Notes under the pieces: model-generated
What the model saw: the letters and a program-made list of their open reading frames with translations, nothing else
What the model was told of the DNA's origin: nothing
The model's database searches: none
Shown: in pieces, positions 1 through 6,657 of the stretch
Layout of the letters: every line of letters starts with the position of its first letter
Position numbering within the stretch: the first letter of the stretch is position 1
Made by a program: the position numbers and the translations under genes
Assembly (NCBI GenBank): GCA_050733935.1
Contig: JBOHUC010000002.1
Coordinates: 1 to 26,362 of the forward strand
Length of the DNA: 26,362 nt
From: JBOHUC01 sp050733935
GTDB taxonomy: Bacteria > Eisenbacteria > RBG-16-71-46 > DASYSL01
Direction: 5' to 3'

Positions 1-813
1 GCCTGGAGCATGGTGAAGGGCGAGGTGCTGCCGAACAAGAAGTGGCAGATCCCGGTGTCGTGCATGGTGTGCAACTTCACGAAGCCGACGGAGAAGGACC
101 CGTCGCTCCTCACGCACGACGAGGTGGAGACGTACTTCCACGAGTTCGGCCACGTGATGCACAACCTGCTCACCGAGTCCAAGTACGACTACTTCTCGGG
201 CACGTCGGTCTACCGCGACTTCGTCGAGGCGCCGTCGCAGATGCTCGAGAACTGGGTGTGGAATGCGGACGTCCTGCAGACCCTGTCCGGCCACTATCAG
301 GACCACTCGAAGAAGCTGCCGCGCGACCTGCTGGACCGGATGATCGAGGCCAAGAACCTGGACAACGGGCTCAAGTACTCGCGCCAGGCGTTCTTCGCGC
401 TCACCGACATGAACTATCACACGAAGCCGACGACGAACACGACCGACGTCTGGCATGACGGCATGAAGAACATCTTCGGCATCGCGGCCCAGCCGGGCAC
501 GCACGAAGAGGCGACGTTCGGACACCTGTTCGGCTACGAGGCGGGCTACTACTCGTACCTGTGGTCGGAGGTGTTCGCGGCCGACATGTTCTCGCGCTTC
601 AAGGCCGAGGGCGTGATGAACCCGAAGACCGGCATGGCGTACCGGAAGGACATCCTGGCGCCGGGCGGCAGCAAGGAGCCGATGGATCTCTTGAAGAGCT
701 TCCTCGGACGCGAGCCGAACCAGGAGGCGTTCCTCGAGCACATCGGGGTCAAGGCCGGCGCAACACCGGCGGGCGCGACTTCGTCGCGGCCGTCCTCGGC
801 GAGCCCGAACTAG
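1..813 (+). CDS. M3-family zinc metallopeptidase (oligopeptidase), C-terminal part, 5' end outside window
   Basis: The reading frame is open from base 1, so this is the C-terminal ~270 residues of a longer enzyme; M3 peptidases are usually near 650-700 residues. The zinc site is complete: HEFGH at bases 139-153 gives the two His ligands and the catalytic Glu, and a Glu lies 29 residues after the first His (in FVEAPSQ). That is exactly the thimet-oligopeptidase spacing. Downstream sequence with GHLFGYEAGYYSYLWSEVFA and a terminal FLGREPNQEAFL segment is typical of the M3 C-terminal helical lobe. These enzymes cut short peptides; whether this one is cytosolic or exported cannot be told because the N-terminus is missing. 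The last ~18 residues are a Ser/Ala/Pro-rich tail beyond the family core. A strong terminator follows directly, so the transcript ends here. Confidence 0.95.
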   Translation, partial: AWSMVKGEVLPNKKWQIPVSCMVCNFTKPTEKDPSLLTHDEVETYFHEFGHVMHNLLTESKYDYFSGTSVYRDFVEAPSQMLENWVWNADVLQTLSGHYQDHSKKLPRDLLDRMIEAKNLDNGLKYSRQAFFALTDMNYHTKPTTNTTDVWHDGMKNIFGIAAQPGTHEEATFGHLFGYEAGYYSYLWSEVFAADMFSRFKAEGVMNPKTGMAYRKDILAPGGSKEPMDLLKSFLGREPNQEAFLEHIGVKAGATPAGATSSRPSSASPN

Positions 814-840
814 CGCTCGACGGAGCGGAAGGACCATCGG

Positions 841-878
841 GGCCGCGGGGCGAAAGCCTCGCGGCCTCGCTCTTTTCT
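841..878 (+). terminator. Intrinsic terminator after the M3 peptidase
   Basis: The arms at 841-851 and 856-866 form an 11-bp GC-rich stem with one G-T wobble, closed by a GAAA (GNRA) tetraloop. TCGCTCTTTTCT follows. It lies 28 nt after the peptidase stop codon. Confidence 0.8.
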
Positions 879-895
879 CCGCGCGGGATGCGCGC

Positions 896-901
896 TACAC
901 T
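896..901 (+). promoter_or_regulatory. Putative -10 box (GC-TACACT) for the first FlgD-tail protein
   Basis: TACACT preceded by GC lies 84 nt before the start codon at 986. It matches the GCTANNNT pattern that recurs before other genes in the window. No convincing -35 box is visible. Confidence 0.35.
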
Positions 902-985
902 GTCCCGCGTATTTCGGCCCGACCCCCACGGTCCCTCCTGCCATTGTCCCCGCTTGCCCAATGCTTGAGTTCAGGAGGCGCCATC

Positions 986-1915
986 ATGCGTCGCATCCGA
1001 CTCGTTGCCCTTCTTCTCGCCACGTCTGCGCTCGTCACGCATGCAGCTTTCTTCGCCGTCGAGAAAGCCGTCGCCGCTCCCGTCATCGGATCGCTCGAAA
1101 CGTTCGCCTCCGGCACCGGGGAATGGGACGGGGGCGGCCTGGAGTCCAATCCCGGGACCGGGGGTGCGGACGGTGCCGCAGACGGCTACCTGCACGTCCA
1201 GAGCGGCTTCCAACAGCATCTCGGGAGCCGTAACGACGGACTGACGTACGCGGGTGACTGGATCGCGGCCGGCGCGGACCGCGTGCGCTTCTCTCTGAGC
1301 GACGTCGGTGAGGACCAGGATCTCGAGATCCATTTCGCGATCGGCCTGACGAACAATCTCTGGCAGTACAACACGGGTTTCCTGCCTCCCGACGGCGCAT
1401 GGGCCGAATTCGAAGTCGATCTTTCGAGCGCCTCGGCGTTCACGCGGACGATCGGCCTTGCGAGCGCGACCTTCCCGCTGGCCCTCTCCGGGGCCACCCG
1501 AGTCCTCATCCGACACGACAAAGCACCGTACACGCAGGGACCGGACATGATCGTGGGCGAATTCGGAATCGACAACGTCTTGATCACGAGCTCGCTCGTA
1601 GGTGTCCCGGGCGGCCCGGGCACGCCGGTCGTCGGACGCCCCGTCTGGCTCGCGCCACCGGCCCCGAATCCCTCGCGTGGAGCGGTCGCGTGCGCGATCG
1701 AGACGTACGACGACGGTCCGGTTCAGATGTCGGTCGTGGACGTGCGCGGTCGGATCGTGCGCGCCGAGTCGCTTGCGCCAGCGGCGGCCGGACGCCGCAC
1801 CTGGATGTGGGACGGGCGTGACAGCGCCGGTCGTGCCGTGGCTGCAGGTGCGTACCGGATCCGCGCGAAGGGGGCTTCCGGGGGCACGAGCCGTATGATC
1901 GTACGGGTCGATTAG
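986..1915 (+). CDS. Secreted protein with FlgD Ig-like C-terminal domain (tandem paralog 1)
   Basis: The 309-residue protein starts at the ATG preceded by AGGAGG (972-977, 8 nt spacing); an earlier in-frame start at 944 lacks a ribosome site. A signal peptide is evident: an MRRIR basic end, a hydrophobic stretch, and a probable cleavage near VAA-AP. Residues ~30-200 form a beta-rich domain of unknown function (GDWIAAG, VRF, EIHFAIG, NLWQY-TGF). Its best relative in the window is the next gene. From about residue 220 follow PNPSRG, VVDVRGRIVR and WMWDGRDSAGRAVAAGAYRI, the signature of the FlgD-like Ig fold found at the C-termini of many exported proteins in FCB-type bacteria, where it is thought to act in cell-surface attachment or sorting. 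The biochemical role is unknown. Confidence 0.85.
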   Translation: MRRIRLVALLLATSALVTHAAFFAVEKAVAAPVIGSLETFASGTGEWDGGGLESNPGTGGADGAADGYLHVQSGFQQHLGSRNDGLTYAGDWIAAGADRVRFSLSDVGEDQDLEIHFAIGLTNNLWQYNTGFLPPDGAWAEFEVDLSSASAFTRTIGLASATFPLALSGATRVLIRHDKAPYTQGPDMIVGEFGIDNVLITSSLVGVPGGPGTPVVGRPVWLAPPAPNPSRGAVACAIETYDDGPVQMSVVDVRGRIVRAESLAPAAAGRRTWMWDGRDSAGRAVAAGAYRIRAKGASGGTSRMIVRVD

Positions 1916-1946
1916 CGCGGGCTTGGCCGCAACCCTTCGCAGGCCT

Positions 1947-1952
1947 TAGAAT
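1947..1952 (+). promoter_or_regulatory. Putative -10 box (TAGAAT) for the second FlgD-tail protein
   Basis: TAGAAT is close to the TATAAT consensus. It sits 31 nt after the stop of the first paralog and 91 nt before the start of the second, so the second copy may have its own promoter. No -35 was identified. Confidence 0.3.
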
Positions 1953-2043
1953 TGGGGCGCACATTGACGATGGTCTTTGTTCGTAGCCGGGGCCTTCCCC
2001 TTCCCCGGTCCCCCGATTGATCGATCGCCTGCGGAGGGCAGCC

Positions 2044-2991
2044 ATGTTGGGTTTCACTGCGCGCGCATCCCTGCTCTCGACCGCCGCTCTGATTGCGGTT
2101 TCGGTCCTGTTCGTTCCGCGAGGCGCCCTCGCGGATCCCACGATCGGATTCCTCGAGACGTTCCAGGGCACCGACGTGTACGGCTGGGACGGGAACCAGG
2201 GGGATCTCCCGACCAATCCCGGATCCGGAGGCGTGGACGGAGCGACCGACGGTTATTTGTTCATCCAGCGCACGTCCGCATTTCGCTTCGGCTCGCACAA
2301 CTTCACGTCCCCGTACATCGGGGACTGGCTCGCTGCCGGTGTCGATCGTGTCCGGTTCTATCTCAATGACGTGAACGCGGATCAGGCCTTCGAGATTCAC
2401 TTCGCAATCGGGAACGGCAACAACTTCTGGCAGTACGACACGGGGTTCGTTCCACCGGAGAACAGCTGGAGCGAGTTCACGGTGGACCTCGACGACTCGA
2501 CGAACTTCACTCAGATCATCGGGTTCGGACCTCCGAACTTCGCTCTCGCCCTGCAGTCGGTCGACCGGGTCCTCATCCGGCACGATCTCCCGCCGTTCGG
2601 CATGACGCCGAACGGAATCATCGGGGACCTCGGTGTGGACAACTTCCTCACGACGAGCTCGCTCGTGGGAGTCCCTCCGATCGGACCGGGACTTCCCGGC
2701 CGGACCGCCGGCGTGCCCGTGCAGCTCGCCCCGCCGTATCCGAACCCAGCGCGCGGCAACGTGGCATGCGTGCTCGAGGCGTTCGAGTCCGGGCCGATCA
2801 CGATGCGTGTGGTGGACGCGCGCGGCCGCGTGGTGCGCGTGGCGACGCTCGCGGACGGGCCCGCTGGCATGCGCACCTGGATGTGGGACGGTCGCGACGA
2901 CGCGGGGCGATCGGTCGCGGCGGGCGTCTACCGGATTCACGCGCGCGGGAAGTCGGGCGGCACGACCCGGCCGGTGGTGCGGGTGGATTAG
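2044..2991 (+). CDS. Secreted protein with FlgD Ig-like C-terminal domain (tandem paralog 2)
   Basis: The 315-residue protein starts at the ATG at 2044, with GGAGGG 6 nt upstream; an in-frame TTG at 2017 is less likely. The signal peptide covers about the first 28 residues (cleavage near ALA-DP). It aligns with the preceding gene along its whole length: ETF...G-WDG, NPGSGG-DGA-DGYL, GDWLAAGVDRVRF, FEIHFAIG, FWQYDTGF, RVLIRHD, SSLVGVP. The C-terminal Ig-like domain WMWDGRDDAGRSVAAGVYRI is nearly identical, so the pair arose by tandem duplication. Its stop codon overlaps the stop codon of the convergent glycosyltransferase gene by 3 nt. The function is unknown; secretion and surface anchoring are inferred. 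Confidence 0.85.
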   Translation: MLGFTARASLLSTAALIAVSVLFVPRGALADPTIGFLETFQGTDVYGWDGNQGDLPTNPGSGGVDGATDGYLFIQRTSAFRFGSHNFTSPYIGDWLAAGVDRVRFYLNDVNADQAFEIHFAIGNGNNFWQYDTGFVPPENSWSEFTVDLDDSTNFTQIIGFGPPNFALALQSVDRVLIRHDLPPFGMTPNGIIGDLGVDNFLTTSSLVGVPPIGPGLPGRTAGVPVQLAPPYPNPARGNVACVLEAFESGPITMRVVDARGRVVRVATLADGPAGMRTWMWDGRDDAGRSVAAGVYRIHARGKSGGTTRPVVRVD

Positions 2992-4145
2992 CGAAGAAGC
3001 GTTCGCGCGGCCGCGAGCACGTCGTCGACCGAGACACGGGCGATCGGCTCTCCCCGGAGAGCGATCGCCCGTTCGCTTTGGGGCGCCCATTCTTTGGGAT
3101 CGCCGAGCGAGTGGATCGAGACGGTGGGGATTCCGATCGCAGCCGCCAGATGCATGACGCCCGAGTCGTTGCACACGAGAAGATCGAGCGCGGAGAGAAC
3201 GCCGGCGAACTCGGCGAGCGGAAGCGGCGGCACGATGGCAGCGCGAACGTCGCGCGCGCGGAGGCCTTGGGCGACGTCGTGTGCCGGTCCTGGCTCTTTC
3301 GGCGTGTCGAGAACGAAGAGATCCGTACCGCCACCATGACCCGCGCCGGAGTCGCTCGCAAGCGCAACGCCGAGCGCGACGAATGACTCAACCGGCCAGC
3401 ACTTGAGCGCGTTCGCCGCCGCAGGATGGATTCCGACGCGCTTCGCTAGGGCTCCACGCCCCGAAGCCTCCTGCGCCAGGTTCGCCAGCATCCGCCGGCC
3501 GGCTGCGCGTTCCGATTCATCGAGCACGAACAGCATGCGCGGCGAGGCCGCGGACGCGCCTGTCCAGCGGACGAGGTCGAGCAGGCGGTCGACCTGGTGC
3601 GCAGATCGAGCCTCGAGCGGCAGGTCGAGATCGTAGAGCGCGTCTAGGGTCGGCTCTGGGCCTGCGTCGAGCGGCCCCGCCCCCACCCGACTCCGCCCGA
3701 TGATTGCGCGCGCGCCGCTCAGCGCGGCGATGAGATCGGCGGTCTTCGAGCGCGAGACGCTGTTCATCACGAAGGCAAGATCGGGACGAAAGCCGGCGAT
3801 CGAAGCGAGCGTCGCGACAATCGCACCGACGCCGGCCGGCCCGCCGCGCGGCAGGATCCAGAGACGGTCGACGCCTGGGACGTGGCGCGCGAGCGGCGCG
3901 AGATAGTCGCGCACGACGAGCCCGATTGTGGCGTCCGGAAAGCGGGTGCGCAGTGCGGCGATTGCGGGCGTGGCGACGAGAAAGTCTCCGAGCTGATCGT
4001 GCGTCTTGACGATCAGAATGCGGCGGACACGCGAACCTGTGGCCGCGCCCGCGCCGAGCTCGCGCGCTCCGGAGGCGTTCGAGCGGCCCGGACGGAGAAA
4101 CCGCGCAAGCCCGTCGGCCAGAGGATGTGCGTTCCGCCGTTCCAT
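2988..4145 (-). CDS. Glycosyltransferase family 9 (ADP-heptose:LPS heptosyltransferase-like)
   Basis: A 385-residue GT-B fold enzyme. The family N-terminal pattern RRILIVKTHDQLGDFLVATPAI (first strand and loop) begins about residue 41, after a ~40-residue Arg/Ala-rich extension. The C-terminal nucleotide-sugar half has GIHPAAANALKCWPVESFVAL and the hallmark CNDSGVMHLAAAIGIPTVSIHSLGDP. GT9 enzymes transfer heptose or related sugars from ADP-sugars to the lipopolysaccharide core on the cytoplasmic face, so an outer-membrane glycan role is expected; the donor cannot be read from sequence. No good ribosome site precedes the ATG, and the true start could be inside the extension. It lies 13 nt downstream of the YfhO-type gene and is probably co-transcribed and translationally coupled with it. 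Confidence 0.88.
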   Translation of the reverse strand: MERRNAHPLADGLARFLRPGRSNASGARELGAGAATGSRVRRILIVKTHDQLGDFLVATPAIAALRTRFPDATIGLVVRDYLAPLARHVPGVDRLWILPRGGPAGVGAIVATLASIAGFRPDLAFVMNSVSRSKTADLIAALSGARAIIGRSRVGAGPLDAGPEPTLDALYDLDLPLEARSAHQVDRLLDLVRWTGASAASPRMLFVLDESERAAGRRMLANLAQEASGRGALAKRVGIHPAAANALKCWPVESFVALGVALASDSGAGHGGGTDLFVLDTPKEPGPAHDVAQGLRARDVRAAIVPPLPLAEFAGVLSALDLLVCNDSGVMHLAAAIGIPTVSIHSLGDPKEWAPQSERAIALRGEPIARVSVDDVLAAARTLLR

Positions 4146-4158
4146 GCGGCTGCGCGCG

Positions 4159-6654
4159 TCAGTCGCGCTTCGCGCCCGACGCCGGAATCAGGGCCGCGAG
4201 CACGAGCAAGAGCCACAATCCGAATCCGACGAGTGTCGCGATGCGCGCTGTGCCCCAGCCGTCCGGCTCGTAGCGCATCGTGACACGATGCGTGCCGGCG
4301 GGGACGACCACGCCGCGCAGCATGTGATGAACGCGGTAGATCGGCACGGGCTCGCCGTCCACGTCCGCCTTCCAGCCCGGAAACCACGCGTCCGCAATCA
4401 CGAGAAACGCCCGATCCGGAGCCGACGCTTCGTACACGAGGAGATCGGGCTCGTCCGTCAGCCAGGTGCCGAGCATCGCGACCGAGCCGGGATAATCTCC
4501 CGCCGCCCGATCATCGGCCGCGAACGCGACCCGGGTTGGATCGAGATCCGGCGCCCCCATCGCCTGGAGCACCGCGACGTCGTTTCCCGGCGCTTCGATG
4601 CGCGGCACCGCATAGGCACGCGGAAAGGCGCGCACGACACGCCAGTTCCCGGGCTCTATCGGCTCGAAAATCTCGGGGTGCTCGAACATGAGGGTGTCGC
4701 TCGCAACGTATCGAACGGCGTACGCACAAATGACTGCGTGCTGGCCGAACAGGCCGCGCTCCATGAGGTCCTTCCACCGCCGCGGCGCGGCTCCGTGAAC
4801 TCCGCCGATCGAGCGCACGCGCCAGCTCACCCACGTGTTGCTCAAGAACAGGGGCTTGTCGAGATGCGCGACGCGGGCCATCGGGTCTCCTTCGGCGAAG
4901 CGCGCGATCGGAAGGGCCGGCGCGGGCGCGAGGGCCGCGGGCGGTCCCGTGCTCGAGCGCGCGACCGAGACGTCCTGGGGCAGGAAGTCCCAGACGAGAA
5001 GTCCGAGGAGCGCGACTCCTGCTGCGGGAGCCAACCACGCGCGCGTTCCGGCGAATCGCATCGCCGCGACGATCACGCCCACGCAGAGCGCGAGCAGAAG
5101 CAACGTCTCCCACGCGTTCACGATCGCACGGAAGGCGAGGTCGGCGACGCGATCCGGCGCCATCGCAGGACGCACCGCGCGCACGAGCTCCGCGTAGACG
5201 CGCGACAGCGGAGCTTGGACGAACGGAAGACGAAGCACGAAGAGCACGAGAAGCACGACAAGGCCTGTGACTGCGGCGACGAGCCCCGTGCGCGCCCCTG
5301 TGCGCGACTCGGAACGGATGGTCGGACTCCGCGCGGAGCGAAGGTGGACTAGAAGCTGATCGACCCCGCGGGCCGAGACGAGCGCGAGACCCAGGTGCGT
5401 GACGACGAGGGTCCCGACCGCGACGCGAAACAACGACCAGAGCGGAATGCGCTCGTAAAGGAACGTGTAGAAGGGTCCGAGCTGGGTTCCGAACGCGAGC
5501 ACGGCTCCGAGGAGCGCGGCTACGATCCAGAACACGGCGACGCCCCGTTGCGGGCCGGCCGCAATCAGCCCGTACACGGCAAGCGCAAGCACGGTCACTC
5601 CGAGATAGGCGGGCCACGCAGCGACATGGAGCCCGCCCCAGTAGGTCGCTTCTCCGAACCCCACCGCCCAGGGCCAGACGAAGGAAAGGCCGTCGCGGAG
5701 AGCGAGGCTGAACGCTTTGACCTCGTGAAACCCCACGCCTCCCCACGAGCCCGACCGCACGGACTCGCGGCCGTAAAGATACGCGGGCCACCACACGACC
5801 GAAGAGAGGAGCGCGCCAAGCGCGCACGCGAGAACGACGCCGATCCACCGGCGCAATCGCCTGAAGTGCCATGCGCGCTCGAGCCCGAACGCAAGCACCA
5901 GGATGCCGGTATACGCAACGTACTGAGGATGGCCGTTCAGCGCCTGAAGACCGAGTGCCCCCGCGAGAAGAGCGAATCCCGCAAAGCCACCGGGCCCTGC
6001 TCCAGAACGGCCGGGGACGCCCCGCGACGCGCGCAGGCTCTTCGACGCAAACGCAAGATGCGTCCCGAGGAGGGCGAGCGGCATGAGCGCAATTGCGACC
6101 TGCTGTGCGTCGTGTCCGTACGTGACCGGCAACGCAACGTTCGTCGCGAGCCCGAACGCGATCGCCGCCCATGCGAACGCCCACGGTCCCGCGTTCCACA
6201 GCGCCCGCGCGAGGAGTCCCGCGGCGAACATGCCGATCAGATGAGCCAGCAAAACGGGAAGGAGCGGCGGCCATCCGGACCAGCGGCCCGGCGCTTCATA
6301 GGCATCGAGCAAGACGTCGGGCAGGTACTGAGGGCGCGGATCGGCCAGGCTCGCGGTCGCGGGGAGTCCTACGAAGACGTACGGATTCCAGTACGTCCGT
6401 TGTCGCTCCTTGAGCCAGCGTTCGCGCGAGAACTCCGCGAACGGTCCAAAGATCGACGCGTCGCCCCGGGAGAAGATTTGCCCGTTGAAGAGCTGCGGCC
6501 CGAACAGGCCGGCCCAGACGACGACGATCGCGACGATCGGCGTAGCCCACGCCGCCACGCGGGAAAGGCGCCCTGCCGCGCGCGGAGATGGATCTCCCGT
6601 GCGGGGCGAAGGACCGGCGGCGCGAGCTTTGGTCGGGGCCGTGCGCGCGCCCAC
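4159..6654 (-). CDS. YfhO-family polytopic membrane protein (GT-C-like glycosyltransferase or flippase-associated)
   Basis: An 831-residue integral membrane protein with a GTG start 3 nt after the thyX stop. After a Pro/Arg-rich cytoplasmic end, the first membrane helix is at ~33-55. A periplasmic loop follows with RGDASIFGPF (GT-C-like acidic residue) and WNPYVFVGLPATASLADPRPQYLPD, the YfhO pattern. About a dozen hydrophobic segments follow to ~residue 560. A periplasmic domain ends in DAWFPGWKADVDGEPVPI and VVVPAGTHRVTMRYEP, then a last membrane helix. In Firmicutes YfhO is linked to glycosylation of lipoteichoic acid; in Gram-negative relatives the role is uncharacterised but fits lipid-linked sugar transfer. 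Its neighbour, a GT9 enzyme 13 nt downstream, supports a shared envelope-glycan task. The upstream ribosome site is weak, suggesting coupling to thyX. Confidence 0.85.
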   Translation of the reverse strand: MGARTAPTKARAAGPSPRTGDPSPRAAGRLSRVAAWATPIVAIVVVWAGLFGPQLFNGQIFSRGDASIFGPFAEFSRERWLKERQRTYWNPYVFVGLPATASLADPRPQYLPDVLLDAYEAPGRWSGWPPLLPVLLAHLIGMFAAGLLARALWNAGPWAFAWAAIAFGLATNVALPVTYGHDAQQVAIALMPLALLGTHLAFASKSLRASRGVPGRSGAGPGGFAGFALLAGALGLQALNGHPQYVAYTGILVLAFGLERAWHFRRLRRWIGVVLACALGALLSSVVWWPAYLYGRESVRSGSWGGVGFHEVKAFSLALRDGLSFVWPWAVGFGEATYWGGLHVAAWPAYLGVTVLALAVYGLIAAGPQRGVAVFWIVAALLGAVLAFGTQLGPFYTFLYERIPLWSLFRVAVGTLVVTHLGLALVSARGVDQLLVHLRSARSPTIRSESRTGARTGLVAAVTGLVVLLVLFVLRLPFVQAPLSRVYAELVRAVRPAMAPDRVADLAFRAIVNAWETLLLLALCVGVIVAAMRFAGTRAWLAPAAGVALLGLLVWDFLPQDVSVARSSTGPPAALAPAPALPIARFAEGDPMARVAHLDKPLFLSNTWVSWRVRSIGGVHGAAPRRWKDLMERGLFGQHAVICAYAVRYVASDTLMFEHPEIFEPIEPGNWRVVRAFPRAYAVPRIEAPGNDVAVLQAMGAPDLDPTRVAFAADDRAAGDYPGSVAMLGTWLTDEPDLLVYEASAPDRAFLVIADAWFPGWKADVDGEPVPIYRVHHMLRGVVVPAGTHRVTMRYEPDGWGTARIATLVGFGLWLLLVLAALIPASGAKRD

Positions 6655-6657
6655 CGT

